Assembly: GCF_031143425.1 (NCBI RefSeq)
Contig: NC_090447.1
Coordinates: 131,087,106-131,151,105 of the forward strand
Source of the DNA: Pleurodeles waltl
Lineage: Eukaryota > Chordata > Amphibia > Caudata > Salamandridae
Reading direction: 5' to 3'
DNA length: 64,000 bases
The stretch's first letter is position 1; every line of letters starts with the position of its first letter. Both the position numbers and the translations under genes were made by a program. Under the pieces are notes generated by a model, which saw only the letters and a list, made by a program, of their open reading frames with translations, was not told where the DNA came from and did no database searches. Shown piece after piece: positions 21,601 through 32,194 of the stretch.

Positions 21601-22693
21601 GTGAAATATGCACCGCAATGCAGGCTGTGCGCCGTTTCTGGCAGGCTGTGCGTAGAATTTCGCTGCACAAGTAGTCTTTCTTGAAGAGTTGAAGTCTTTT
21701 TGGTCCTGAGACTTCAGGGAACAGGAAGCAAGCTCTGTCCAAGCCCTTGGAGAGCACTTCTTCACCTCAGCCAGAGAGCAGTAAGGCAGCAGGGAAACAG
21801 CAAGGCAGCATTCCTTCACAGAAAGCAGTCAGGTGAGTCCTTTGGGCAGCCAGGCAGTTCTTCTTGGCAGGATGCAGGTTCTGGTTACAAGTTTCTTCTC
21901 CAGGACATGTGTGAGTTGGTAGTGGCAGAGGCCCTGTTTATATATTCAAATGTGCCTTTCAAGTGGGGGAGACTTCAAAGAGTGGCTTAGAAGTGCACCA
22001 GGTCGCCTTTCAGTTCAATCCTGTCTGCCATGGTCCCAGAAGGGGGTGTGGCAGTCCTTTGTGTGAGAGCAGGCCCTCCACCCTCCAAACCCAGGAAGAC
22101 CCATTCAAAATGCAGATGTATGCAAGTGAGGCTAAGTATCCTGTGTTTAGGGTGTGTCTGAGTGAATGCACAAGGAGCTGTCAACTAAACCCAGTCAGAC
22201 GTGGATTGTAAGGCAGAAAAAGATTTCAGTGCATAGAAATGCTCACTTTCTAAAAGTGGCAGTTCTAAAATAGTAATATTAAATCCAACTTCACCAGTCA
22301 GCAGGATTTTGTATCTCCATTCTGGCCATACTAAATATGACCTTCCTACTCCTTTCAGGTCAGCAGCTGCCATTCAAGCAATGCATAAGGGCAGCCCTAT
22401 TGTTAGCCGATGAAGGGAGTAGGCCTCACAGCAGTGTATAAGCGAATTTAGGAGTTTTACACTACCAGGACATATAAATTATATAGGTACATGTCCTTCC
22501 TTTTGCCTACACAGTACCCTGCCCTATAGGTTAACTAGGGCATACCTTAGGGGTGTCTTATGTGTAGAAAAAGGGGAGTTTAAGGCCTGGCATGTATTTT
22601 TAAATGCCAAGTCGAATTAGCAGTGAAACTGCACGCACAGGCCTTGCAATGGCAGGCCTGAGACAAGGTTAAGGGGCTACTTAAGTGGGTGGC
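21600..22693 (-). mobile_element. Gypsy 5' LTR, main part
   Basis: Continues from 33832-34108 across the solo-LTR insertion; GTGGC at 22689-22693 is repeated at 33832-33836. It carries the TATA box at 21937-21944 and the leader shared with 18300-18640. It is cut at its 3' end near 21600. Confidence 0.8.
21937..21944 (-). promoter_or_regulatory. TATA box of the gypsy 5' LTR
   Basis: TATATAAA on the minus strand, in the same context as 18523-18530 (ATATAAACAGGGCC). Confidence 0.6.
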
Positions 22694-23171
22694 TGTTGGA
22701 CTTTTGCTTATGCAGGGTCATCCCCAGTCTTTTTGCCTCCTGCCTCCTATTTTTTTCTGACCTGTTGCTGTTGGCTTTTCAACTCTGAGCACTTTACCAC
22801 TGCTAACCAGTGCTAAAGTGCATGTGCTCTCCGTGTAAATTATATGTAATTGGTTTATCCATGATTGGCATATTTGATTTACCAGTAAGTCCCTAGTAAG
22901 GTGCACTAGAGGTGCAAGGGCCTGTAAATCAAATGCTACTAGTGGGCCTGTGGCACTGGTTGTGCCACCCACATAAGTAACCAGGTAATCATGTCTCAGA
23001 CCTGCCACTACAGTGTCTGTGTATGTATTTTTACACTGTAAATTCGACATGGCAAGTGTACCCACTTGCCAGGCCTAAACCTTCCCTTTTCTTACATGTA
23101 AGCTACCCCTAAGGTAGGCCCTACGTAGCCCCAAGGGCAGGGTGTAGTGTATGGATAAGGTAGGACATATA

Positions 23172-23769
23172 GGGGGCCATTCTGACCTCGGCGGTAAAAG
23201 GCGCTTACCGCCGGTCAGAAGACCGCCATAACACCGCCGCGGCTGCGGGAAACCGCCACGGTCATTCTGACCCGCAACAGGCAAACCGCCAAAAACCCGA
23301 CATCCACAAAAGTCCGCCACACCAACGGCCAGTGAAAAACTGGCGATGACCAAACCTCCACCGTCACGCCAACAGAAATACGCTCATTCCATTCCGACCC
23401 ACGAATCCACGCGGCGGTCTTTCAACCGCGGTATTCCATTGGCGGTACACACCGCCGCGGTCAAAATACACACACAGCTCCAAAACACTGCCACATTGGA
23501 CATTTTGAAATACACACACCTGATACACATACAAACACCACTCCCACACACCCAATACAATATAAAACACACACCCACATCACCCACAAACCCCTACGAC
23601 CACCATTTATTGACTAAGGCCAGAGAGAGACACCACCAGCTAGTACAGAGCATTCACAGGCACATTACACCATCACTCACACAACATCCATGCACAAAAC
23701 ACCACACACCACCACACTCACCACACTCATCACCACAAACACCACCCCACACCTCATCCACACCACCCC
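23172..23769 (+). promoter_or_regulatory. H2 left end: ACCGCC-rich terminus and gene A 5' region
   Basis: At least ten ACCGCC/GGCGGT words lie in the first 300 bases, including 'aaccgcggtattccattggcg' type sequence with an ATTGG (CCAAT) box near 23437. A CA-rich 5' untranslated stretch leads to the gene A ATG at 23770. The H3 equivalent (54910-55471) is closely similar. Confidence 0.55.
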
Positions 23770-25272
23770 ATGGCACCCCAAAGACACCCCAGGTTTTCAG
23801 ACGCTGAACTCAGGGTCATGGTGGAGGAAATAGTTTGGGTAGAGCCCCAGCTCTTCGGGACACAGGTGCAGCACACCACCATTGCCAGGAAGATGGAGCT
23901 ATGGCAAAGAATAGTGGACAGGGTCAACGCTGTGGGTCAGCATCCACGAAATCGGGACGACATCAGGAAGCGGTGGAACGACCTACGGGGGAAGGTGCGT
24001 TCCATGGTATCCAGACACAACATCGCAGTGCAGAAGACTGGCGGCGGACCCCCACCTCAACCCCCAGAATTTACAACATGGGAGGAACAGGTCTTGGCGA
24101 TCCTGCATCCTGAGGGCCTCGCAGGAGTAGGTGGAGGAATGGAGTCTGGTAAGTCTAATCTCAACTACTTCATCCCCCCCCACCCACCGGCATGCCAAAT
24201 CATACCCCCACCCTCCCCCCTCACCCCCATCACACATCCTCCTTGCTAATGTCTCACCATCACAACCCACCCATCCCAACACCAAGCCCTGCATGCGACC
24301 ACAAACCATGGACACCCATCACCTAAGCATGCCCACTGCACATACCCATCCCCCCCAAACCACCGTCACAACAGCCCCCACAAGGGAATGCCAGCACTGG
24401 GGTACACGGGCAGCCACCCATTGCACACTATGGCACACACAGAAGCAATAACCATACTCTTATACCCCTGCAGGACCCGAACGTCACGACACCGCCCAGG
24501 AGGGTCCAGAAATGTCCATTCCACCCCCAGAAGAGGCCCACAGTGATGACAGCAGCTCTGTCTCCCTGGACCCAGATGACCAGCCCAGCCCATCGGGGAC
24601 CTCGGGACAGTCGGTTTCCCTCAGACAGCCACAGGCCACAGCAGACCTACCCCCCTCTGGGAACACCAGCACAGCACCCACGCAGCGGGCCCATGCCTCT
24701 GTCTCCAGGACACGTCAATCAGAGGTGTGTCCACCACTACAGGGCACCCAGTTTAACCCACCACCCCAACAACAACAGGGACCTTGGGGCAGTGGTAGTG
24801 GGCACACGGTCCAGGGGACAGAGGTCCAGGGAAACAGGGGAACTGGGAGGGCTACTGTGCGACAGGGGGGGACAGGCCCAGGGAACCCACTCTCCACGAG
24901 GCCCTATCCTCCATCATGGGAGCATACCACCACTCCCAGGAGACGATGGCGACGGTCCTGGCCAGGTTCCAGGAGATCCAGGTACTGCAGGAGGAACAGT
25001 TTATGGGGTTCAGGGAAGAACTCAGAAACATCAGTTCCGCAATGGGCACCATCGTTGTGGCTCTCAATCAGATTGTCAGCACATTGCGGGACCATGTGGC
25101 ACCACAAAGGGCCCCTGTCACTAGCATGGACCAAGAACAGGCTACCACCTCCGCCGGCGCTAGTGGACAGGAGGCCCTGACACAAGAACAACAGGCCACC
25201 AGAACCCCACCCCCTGCAGAAGGAGAACCACCCCGCAAGCGGTGCCTGAGATCTAGGAAGAAGACAGAGTAG
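23770..25272 (+). pseudogene. H2 gene A: Myb/SANT-like (NAIF1-type) protein
   Basis: Exon 1 (23770-24148, 379 nt, phase 1) begins MAPQRHPRFSDAELRVMVEE and carries the Myb/SANT-like domain (KMELWQRIVDRVNAVG, DDIRKRWNDLRGKVRSM). The 325-bp intron runs GTAAGT...CCCTGCAG. Exon 2 (24474-25272) has EEAHSDDSSSVSLDPDDQ, a Gln/Pro stretch (PPPQQQQGP), a heptad-like segment (SQETMATVLARFQEIQVLQ) and a basic end (RKRCLRSRKKTE, stop 25270). A one-base change in the G-run at 24865-24871 shifts the frame between the Ser-rich and heptad parts. The role is inferred from the HARBI1/NAIF1 partnership: nuclear DNA-binding partner of the transposase. Confidence 0.87.
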
Positions 25273-25485
25273 GATGCCAAGACCCCCGCCAGGAAAGGAT
25301 ACCCCCTGATTGTCATCCCACTGTCCCACATTGTCACCCTGTCCAACCTTAAACTGCCCCAGCTCCACCTTCCACAGGCATATGGACAATGCACCTGTGA
25401 GACTGAAAATCTGGACTCTGCCATGGACATTCCTCCACCATCACCCATCACCGAATTGCAAACATTACCCAAAATTGAGCACTTT

Positions 25486-25491
25486 AATAAA
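25486..25491 (+). terminator. Poly(A) signal for H2 gene A
   Basis: AATAAA 214 bases after the gene A stop, in conserved context ('gagcactttaataaacac') shared with H3. Confidence 0.65.
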
Positions 25492-26798
25492 CACACTTAT
25501 TGCACAAAAATAATCTGGAGTCTGCCTGTATTTTTGAACAAATGTATTACACAGAACCGTGCCAAAATGTCCAGTTACATTGTGATGACAACATACCACT
25601 GCCACACAGCTATAGTCCATGGGGAAACAAAGCAGAGGTCACGGAGTGGGGCCCACATCTCTGAAATTGGAAGGGAAAGTCACAACTCAGTTAACATACA
25701 CTGGGGGGAAACTCAGACAGCAGAGAGGCAGGAGACTTTAAGAAAATTTAAAATGCCGGTGTTGATTCTTACCTGTATGTCATTGAAAATACTGCTGTAT
25801 TACTGTGTCCCTGTTGTCTGTGTCGTCCTCTTCGTCTTCCTCCTCTTCACTCTCTGCAGGCTCCACAGCTGCCACAACACCACCATCTGGACCATCCTCC
25901 TGCAGGAAAGGCACCTGGCGTCGCAAAGCCAGGTTGTGAAGCATACAGCAGGCCATGATGATATGGCACACCTTCTTTGGTGAGTACATTAGGGATCCAC
26001 CTGTCATATGGAGGCACCTAAACCTGGCCTTCAGGAGGCCGAAGGTCCGCTCGATCACCCTCCTAGTTCGCCCATGGGCCTCATTGTACCGTTCCTCTGC
26101 CCTGGTCCTGGGATTCCTCACTGGGGTCAGTAGCCATGACAGGTTGGGGTAACCAGAGTCACCAATTAGCCACACACGGTGTCTCTGAAGTAGTTCCATC
26201 ACGTAAGGGATGCTGCTATTTCGCATGATGTACGCGTCATGCACTGACCCAGGGAACTTGGAATTTACATGGGAGATGTACTGGTCATCCAAATAGACCA
26301 CCTGGACATTCATGGAATGATAACTTTTTCTGTTCCTGTACACCTGTTCACTCGTGCTGGGGGGGACCAAAGCAACATGTGTCCCATCAATTGCACCAAT
26401 GATGTTGGGAATATGTCCAAGCGCATAGAAATCACCCTTCACTGTAGCCAAATCGCCCACCTCAGGGAAAACAATGTAGCTCCGCATGTATTTCAGCAGG
26501 GCAGACAACACTCTGGACAACACCTTGGAAAACATAGGCTGAGACATCCCTGATGAAATGGCCACTGTTGTTTGAAATGACCCACTTGCCAAAAAATGGA
26601 GTACTGACAGAACCTGCACTAGAGGGGGGATCCCTGTGGGTTGGCGGATGGGTGACATCAGGTCTGGCTCCAGCTGGATAGTTCCTGTATAGTGGCTCTG
26701 TCAAGCCTGTATGTCAGTATGACATGTCTTTCTTCCATTGTCGACAGGTCCACCAGCAGTCTGTACACGGGAAGATTCCTCCATCTCCTCGCAAGTGC

Positions 26799-27261
26799 CT
26801 AGGAAGGACAACATGGAGCACAGAGTCAATCAACCCACAGGTACGTTCCCACAACTTGCACAGTACACAATTCTCAATGCATTGAATGGCTTGTATGAGT
26901 GTTGATGCAAGGCCTAGGCATGTGTGACGCAGTAGAAATTAAGATATGGGGGCCCTTGAAATGGCGGCTGTCTGACCTGTGAAGTGCGACAGTGGGATGT
27001 GAGGTCAATGCGCTGGCGTGGCACACCGTGGCAGTAGGCGGTCGAAGACCGCGGCGCAAAGCCGCATTGGTTAACATTGAACCCTATGGGTTGCAGGAGC
27101 CAATGACGATGTGCGCCGGCAGTCGCGTTACGCCCCGTCGCGGTACGCACCACCGCGGGCGTGACCGCCATTTTCTATCTGCTTAATCACTCGATACCTG
27201 ATCATCCACAGGAGAGGACCTATACTGAAAGTGCTGCTGTGACCTCGGTCTGGAAGAGACA
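26799..27261. promoter_or_regulatory. H2 CpG-rich gene C promoter region
   Basis: CpG-dense interval between the transposase exon 2 acceptor and the gene C ATG. It holds ATTGG (27065-27069) and CCAAT (27100-27104) boxes in opposite orientation and CCGCCATTTT (27165-27174), a YY1-like word 88 bases before the ATG. All three elements recur in H3 at the same spacing, and in weaker form in H1. Confidence 0.6.
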
Positions 27262-29883
27262 ATGGCTGCTGCGACTGGGGAAAGGGCCCCTGCCTTCACT
27301 TCTGAAGAATTGGAGAAATTCGTGGATGGGGTCCTCCCCCAGTATGCGCTACTCTACGGTCCTCCAGACCAACAGGTAAGTACACTGGGACCATGCTTTG
27401 TGGCCAATCCCTGGGTTGAGTGGGGTGAATGAAAGATGGTGGGGAGGGGAGCGAATAAGGCATGCATCAAACGACAGATGAGAGCATGTGCCACATGGCA
27501 AGGGTGGGGATGGGGGGCCACTCACATCGAGCATGCAGAAGGTGATGATTATTATTTTTCTCCCCCTGTACATGTCACATAGGTCAGCGCCCATCAGAAA
27601 ATCGACATTTGGCGTGCCATCGCCAAGGACGTCCGGACCGTGGGGGTCCACAACAGACGAGGCACCCACTGCCGGAAGAGGTGGGAGGACATCCGCCGCG
27701 GGAGCAGAAAGACCGCGGAGGTTCTGCTGGGGATGGCCTCCCAACGTAGGAGGGGTGCCAGTCGTACCTTGACCCCCCTGATGTCCCGGATCCTGGCGGT
27801 GGCCTACCCCGATTTGGATGGGCGCGTGAGGACATCACAGCAGACACAAGGGGGTGAGTACAAGCACATTCTGCTGATTTTGCGCACATTGGAGGTGTCT
27901 GGGTGGGAGAGGAGGGCTGTGGGTATCCCTAGGCCAGGGCGATTTCTGTAGGCTAGGCCCCTCCGTTAGGCATGGCCCTGTGCCCCCGCCCCCCACCTCT
28001 GTAGGTTGCCTAGTACAGCTATTCATGGCCCTGTGTCACCTATTTGTGGAGTTGTCGTCCATAGGCCATGTCCCACGGATTGAGTAGTGTACCCCAACTG
28101 CGCAGCGTAGTGCAGGGGGCTTCTGTGTCTGTCCTCTCCGCCAACGGTGTCGCCAATGCATGCACTCAACATGTCTTTGTTTCTCCACCCACCCCCTTTT
28201 TTGGTGGTCTTCCTGTTCATGTGTGCATCGGAGGACGAGGGAGCTGCATCTCACATGGCCATGGAGGGCCATGCAACTGACTCGGATTTCACCAGTGAGA
28301 CGGAGGGCGAGGGGAGCTCCACAGCGGGGACACGTGGTGACACCAGCGACACAGACACGTCCTCGGAAGGGAGCTCCCTTGTGGTGGCAGCAACATCCGT
28401 GCCCACCGCAACAACAGGTACAGCCGCTACCCAGCGCACCAGCACCGCCCTCCCAGCAGCCCCTCAGCCTTCGCCCCGTGCCCGCTCACCCAGGAAGGTG
28501 GGCATCTCCTTCACCCCAGGCACCTCAGGCCCTGCCCTAGTTACCCCTGCTGCCCTCAGTGAGGAGGTCATTGACCTCCTGAGGACGCTCATTGTTGGGC
28601 AGTCTACCCTTTTGAATGCCATCCAGGGTGTAGAAAGGGAGGTGCACCGGAGTAATGCATACCTGGAGGGCATTCATTCGGGTCAGGCTGCCCATCAGCG
28701 ATCGTTCAACGCTCTGGCCTCAGCACTGACGGCAGCCATTGTCCCTGTCTCCTGCCTCCCTCCTCCAACTTCCTCAACCCAGTCCCACTCCCCTGTACCT
28801 CTGCCTATCCCAGACACACCTACAGACCAGCCTGAACACACCTCAACACCCAAGGGAAGCTCATCCAGACATAAGCACCACACATCACACAAGCATTCAC
28901 ACAAGCAACATCCACATGCAGACATGCCAACAGCCACTGCCTCCACTGTGTCCCCCTCCTCCTCGTCTCCCTCCTCCCTCCCTGTGACGTCTCCACTCAC
29001 ACTTGCATGCACAACATCTTCAGCCACTACGTCCATCAGCAGCACACCCACCAGAACACTCCGCACACGTGCAGTCACCACCCCCACTACCATTTACACG
29101 TCCCCTGTGTCCTCTCCCAGTGTGTCTGTCACCCCCTCTTCCAAACCACACAAACGCAGGCAGTCACCCACCCAACAGCCATCCACCTCACGACAGCCTC
29201 CAGCACAAGCACCTGCACCCAAAGACACCAGACTTAACTCTCCTACAACCACATCCTCTTCCTCCACTCCCATACCCACTACAACTACCCGTCCCTGTCT
29301 TTCTAAATTGATTTTCCTTTCCAACCTTGACCTCTTTCCAACAACTGACCCACCCCCTCCATCTCATAAGACTCCAATCAGCACCTCAGCCACCACAAAA
29401 CCTGGACCTACAAAGACAATAGTCCAAGGATTTTGGAGTCCACCACCTTCAAGGCCAGCTACTTCTGCCAGGAGTAAAGAGACGGCCAGCCCACCCCCAG
29501 AAAAAAAGCCAAGAAAGCCAGTGCCCGGCGCGACAGGCCAAAGACAGCAGGCTCCAAAAGCACTACCCTGGCACCGTCAGGGAGTGGGGTGCCACCTGGC
29601 ACACCGCCAAAGGGAGGAAAGGGCCACAGACGATCAGGGAAGGGTGGCAAGGGCAGCACGCCCGACAAGTCCGGCAGCAGGCAAGCTTCCCAGGAGGGCC
29701 CCACCAGCCCCATTCCAGGTGTGCAGGAGGACACCCACGGGCCCGGGACGGCAGCACAGGAGGGCCCCGCAAGCGAGAAGACAGATGTCCACGAAGGGCC
29801 CCGCAGCCACATGTCAGGTGGCCAGTGAAATCCATGTAATGGCCGGATCTGGTGACCTGGACACACATGTCAAGCTCCGCTGA
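27262..29883 (+). pseudogene. H2 gene C: second Myb/SANT-like protein with long low-complexity tail
   Basis: Exon 1 (27262-27375) starts MAAATGERAPAFTSEELEKF. Exon 2 (27583-27853) follows ACATAG and encodes IWRAIAKDVRTVG and CRKRWEDIRRG plus MTPL-type sequence (RTLTPLMSRILAVAYPDLDG). Exon 3 continues to 29883: EEVIDLLRTLIVGQSTLLNA, AYLEGIHSGQAA, Pro/Ser/Thr-rich sequence with a His patch (KHHTSHKHSHKQHPH), then a Lys/Arg-rich end. The exon 3 acceptor ATTAG found in H1 and H3 is deleted here. An A-run at 29502-29508 seems to shift frame, because the alternative frame (29500-29828) gives the Lys-rich KKAKKASARRDRPK end expected from H1. The N-terminal fold resembles gene A, suggesting an old duplication. 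The function of the tail is unknown. Confidence 0.8.
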
Positions 29884-31060
29884 ACAGGGCCCTTCAAGTC
29901 AAGCACCGCTGAACAGGGCCCTTCAAGTCAAGCACAGCTGAACAGGGCACCGCCATCTCAAGAACTGCTGAACAGGGCCCTTCAAGTCAAGCACCGCTGA
30001 ACAGGGCACCGCCATCTCAAGAACCGCTGAACAGGGTCCTTCAAGTCAAGAACCGCTGAACAGTGCACCGCCGTCTCAAGATCCGCTGAACAGGGCCCTT
30101 CAAGTCAAGCACCGCTGAACAGGGCACCGCCGTCTCAAGAACCGCTGAACAGGGCCCTTCAAGTCCAGCACCGCTGAACAGTGCACCGCCGTCTCAAGAA
30201 CCGCTGAACAGGGCCCTTCAAGTCAAGAACCGCTCCGCTGGGCCCCGCCGTCTCTGCACCGCTCCGCTGGGCCCTTCATGTCAAGCACCGCTCCGCTGGG
30301 CACCGCCGTCTCTACACCGCTTCGCTGGGCCCTTCATCTCAAGCACCGCTCCGCTGGGCACCGCCGTCTCTGCACCGCTCCGCTGGGCCCTTCATCTCAA
30401 GCACCGCTCCGCTGGGCCCTTCATCTCAAGCACCGCTCCGCTGGGCCCTTCATCTAAAGCACCGCTCCGCTGGGCCCTTCATCTCATGCACCGCTCCGCT
30501 GGGCCCTTCATCTCAAGCACCGCTCCGCTGGGCCCTTCAACTCAAGCACCGCTCCGCTGGGCCCTTCCTCTCAAGCACCGCTCCGCTGGGCCCCACCGTC
30601 TCTGCACCGCTCCGCTGGGCCCTTCATGTCAAGCACCGCTCCGCTGGGCACCGCCGTCTCTGCACCGCTCCGCTGGGCCCTTCATCTCAAGCACCGCTCC
30701 GCTGGGCACCGCCGTCTCTGCACCGTTCCGCTGGGCCCTTCATCTCAAGCACCGCTCCGCTGGGCCCTTCAACTCAAGCACCGCTCCGCTGGGCACTGCC
30801 GTCTCTGCACCGCTCCGCTGGGCCCTTCATCTCAAGCACCGCTCCGCTGGGCCCTTCATGTCAAGCACCGCTCCGCTGGGCACCGCCGTCTCTGCACCGC
30901 TCCGCTGGGCCATTCATCTCAAGCACCTCTCCGCTCGGCCCTTCATCTCAAGCACCGCTCCGCTGGGCCCTTCAACTCAAGCACCGCTCCGCTGGGCATC
31001 GCCGTCTCTGCACCGCTCCGCTGGGCACCGGCATCTCAAGCACCGCTGGCCCATTGGCAG
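29870..31060 (+). repeat. H2 minisatellite, ~29-30 bp x about 40
   Basis: The unit 'caccgctgaacagggcccttc' + 'aagtcaag' repeats to about 30230, then the sister unit 'caccgctccgctgggccctt' + 'catctcaag' takes over to about 31050. H3 has only a handful of the first unit (62120-62260). Long open frames through the array (e.g. 30486-31157) are by-products of a unit without stops in that frame. Confidence 0.9.
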
Positions 31061-31147
31061 TAAAGGCAGGCCCGCATCTGTGTCGGGCCGGGCTGCACGA
31101 AGCACTCTGGGCACTATGCCTCCTCCAGAACCAGTGGAGTCTGTAAT

Positions 31148-31325
31148 CTACTTGTGAGACTGTGGCTTTGCACTCCCCAGGATGGCACAGTGGGCAATCC
31201 ACCCACTGTAGAGACTTGTGAGACTGTGGCTTTGCACTCCCCAGGATGGCACAGTGGGCAATCCACCCACTGTCGAGACTTGTGAGACTGTGGCTTTGCA
31301 CTCCCCAGGATTGAACAGTGGTCAT
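31148..31325. repeat. H2 ~63-bp minisatellite x3
   Basis: Three copies of a unit containing 'gtggctttgcactccccagg'. The same unit is present four times in H1 (as its complement) and twice in H3. Confidence 0.8.
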
Positions 31326-31865
31326 GGAGGCCCCTCGTGGATCTGGCGTCGTGGACTCATCTGGCTGAGGTGCCTCTCCTTCCCTTCCCCCTGAGGTGCC
31401 TGTAGTTTTGCTATCTGATGCCCCTGCAGTGTTCTCTCCATTGGAGTCGGGTATCCTGTGTGGGCTTTGCCCATGTGTTTAGGCCCATTGGCCCACGAAC
31501 AATGGCTGATACCCAATTTGGACAGGACAATTTACATATGTATATATAGTTATAGATGTTTGATATATTTTTTTACTTAGCCGTACAATATACTTCAAAT
31601 TTCATGATCATTTTATTTTGTCTTTGCATTCTTCCGGGGGGTTTGGAGGTGTCACTCTGAGTTGTTGCTCTGCATTGATGTGTATGTAGTTGTGGGTGAG
31701 GGTGAGGGTGGGTGTGTCGCGTATGTGTGTCCCCGTAATTTTTTGCCTCCCCCCTCCCCTGTGTCGTAGGTGCAGTACTCACCGTTGTCTTCTGCGCCGG
31801 CGTTCGTGCTCCTGGTAGAGGAGTAGGAAGACAATAGCTGGTAGGATGTGTAGTTCGGGTTCCAT

Positions 31866-32194
31866 GCTGTCCAGATTCCTCGTGTAGTGTGGAGAGGTGA
31901 GCGTTTTCCGTTCGTAATGGCTATTTCTGCCGTGTTTTTATCGGCGGGGCTACCGCCCCGGAAAAGGTGGCAGGTTGGTAGGTTGTGATAGGGTGGGCGG
32001 TACATTGTCTCCCGCCTGTCTGTTGGCGGTGACCGCCGCGCTGTTTGTTTGTCCCGCCATGGCGGTCGGAGTGTTAAAGTGGCGGTCTCTGTTGGCGGTT
32101 TCCGCCAGGGTCAGAATTCCATTTTTTTTACCGCCTGCCTGTTGACGGGTTGGCCGCCGCTTTAACACCGACCGCCAGGGTTGGAATGACCCCC
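31866..32194 (-). promoter_or_regulatory. H2 right end: transposase 5' region and GGCGGT-rich terminus
   Basis: From the exon 1 ATG outward: 'cattcc..' 5' region, then many GGCGGT/ACCGCC words (32040-32175) and the terminal repeat. It is conserved with 63465-63732 in H3. If exon 1 is real, the transposase promoter is here, close to the TIR. Confidence 0.5.

Larger units (their letters stand above)
25780..31865 (-). pseudogene. H2 Harbinger DDE transposase, two exons flanking gene C
   Basis: Exon 1 (31865-31783, 83 nt) encodes MEPELHILPAIVFLLLYQEH and an Arg-rich end, with donor GTGAGTAC. Exon 2 (26798-25780) follows the acceptor CTTCCTAG. It shows VLHFLASGSFQTTVA, IGAIDGTHVAL (Asp 1), LIGDSGYPNLSWL (Asp 2), RRVIERTFGLLKARFRCL (Glu) and an acidic tail with EEEEDEEDD. 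Phase 2 plus 1 nt fits between exons, as in H3. The intron is about 5.0 kb and contains the whole of gene C on the other strand. Lesions: a one-base loss just after the acceptor and a 4-base loss near 26670, both N-terminal to the DDE core. From 26658 the frame is open to the stop. The exon 1 assignment is inference from phase and conservation; exon 2 is certain. Confidence 0.85.
23172..32194 (+). mobile_element. PIF/Harbinger-type transposon copy H2 (9.02 kb)
   Basis: Termini GGGGGCCATTCTGACC and, inward from the right, GGGGGTCATTCCAACC; duplication ATA (23169-23171, 32195-32197). Order: gene A (plus), transposase (minus, two exons at opposite ends of the right half), gene C (plus) and a large minisatellite. 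It is the best-preserved copy at the transposase C-terminus. Each gene still has at least one frameshift or lost splice site. It sits inside the solo LTR and is the youngest layer of the nest. Confidence 0.93.

Noticed and set aside
29870..31060. Possible CRISPR array
   Set aside because: Units are contiguous direct repeats without unique spacers, in a vertebrate-type context with no cas genes.
30486..31157. 223-codon frame of His-Arg-Ser-Ala-Gly-Pro repeats
   Set aside because: Translation of a 29-bp minisatellite whose unit lacks stops in this frame; no homologue in H1 or H3 and other frames are equally open.
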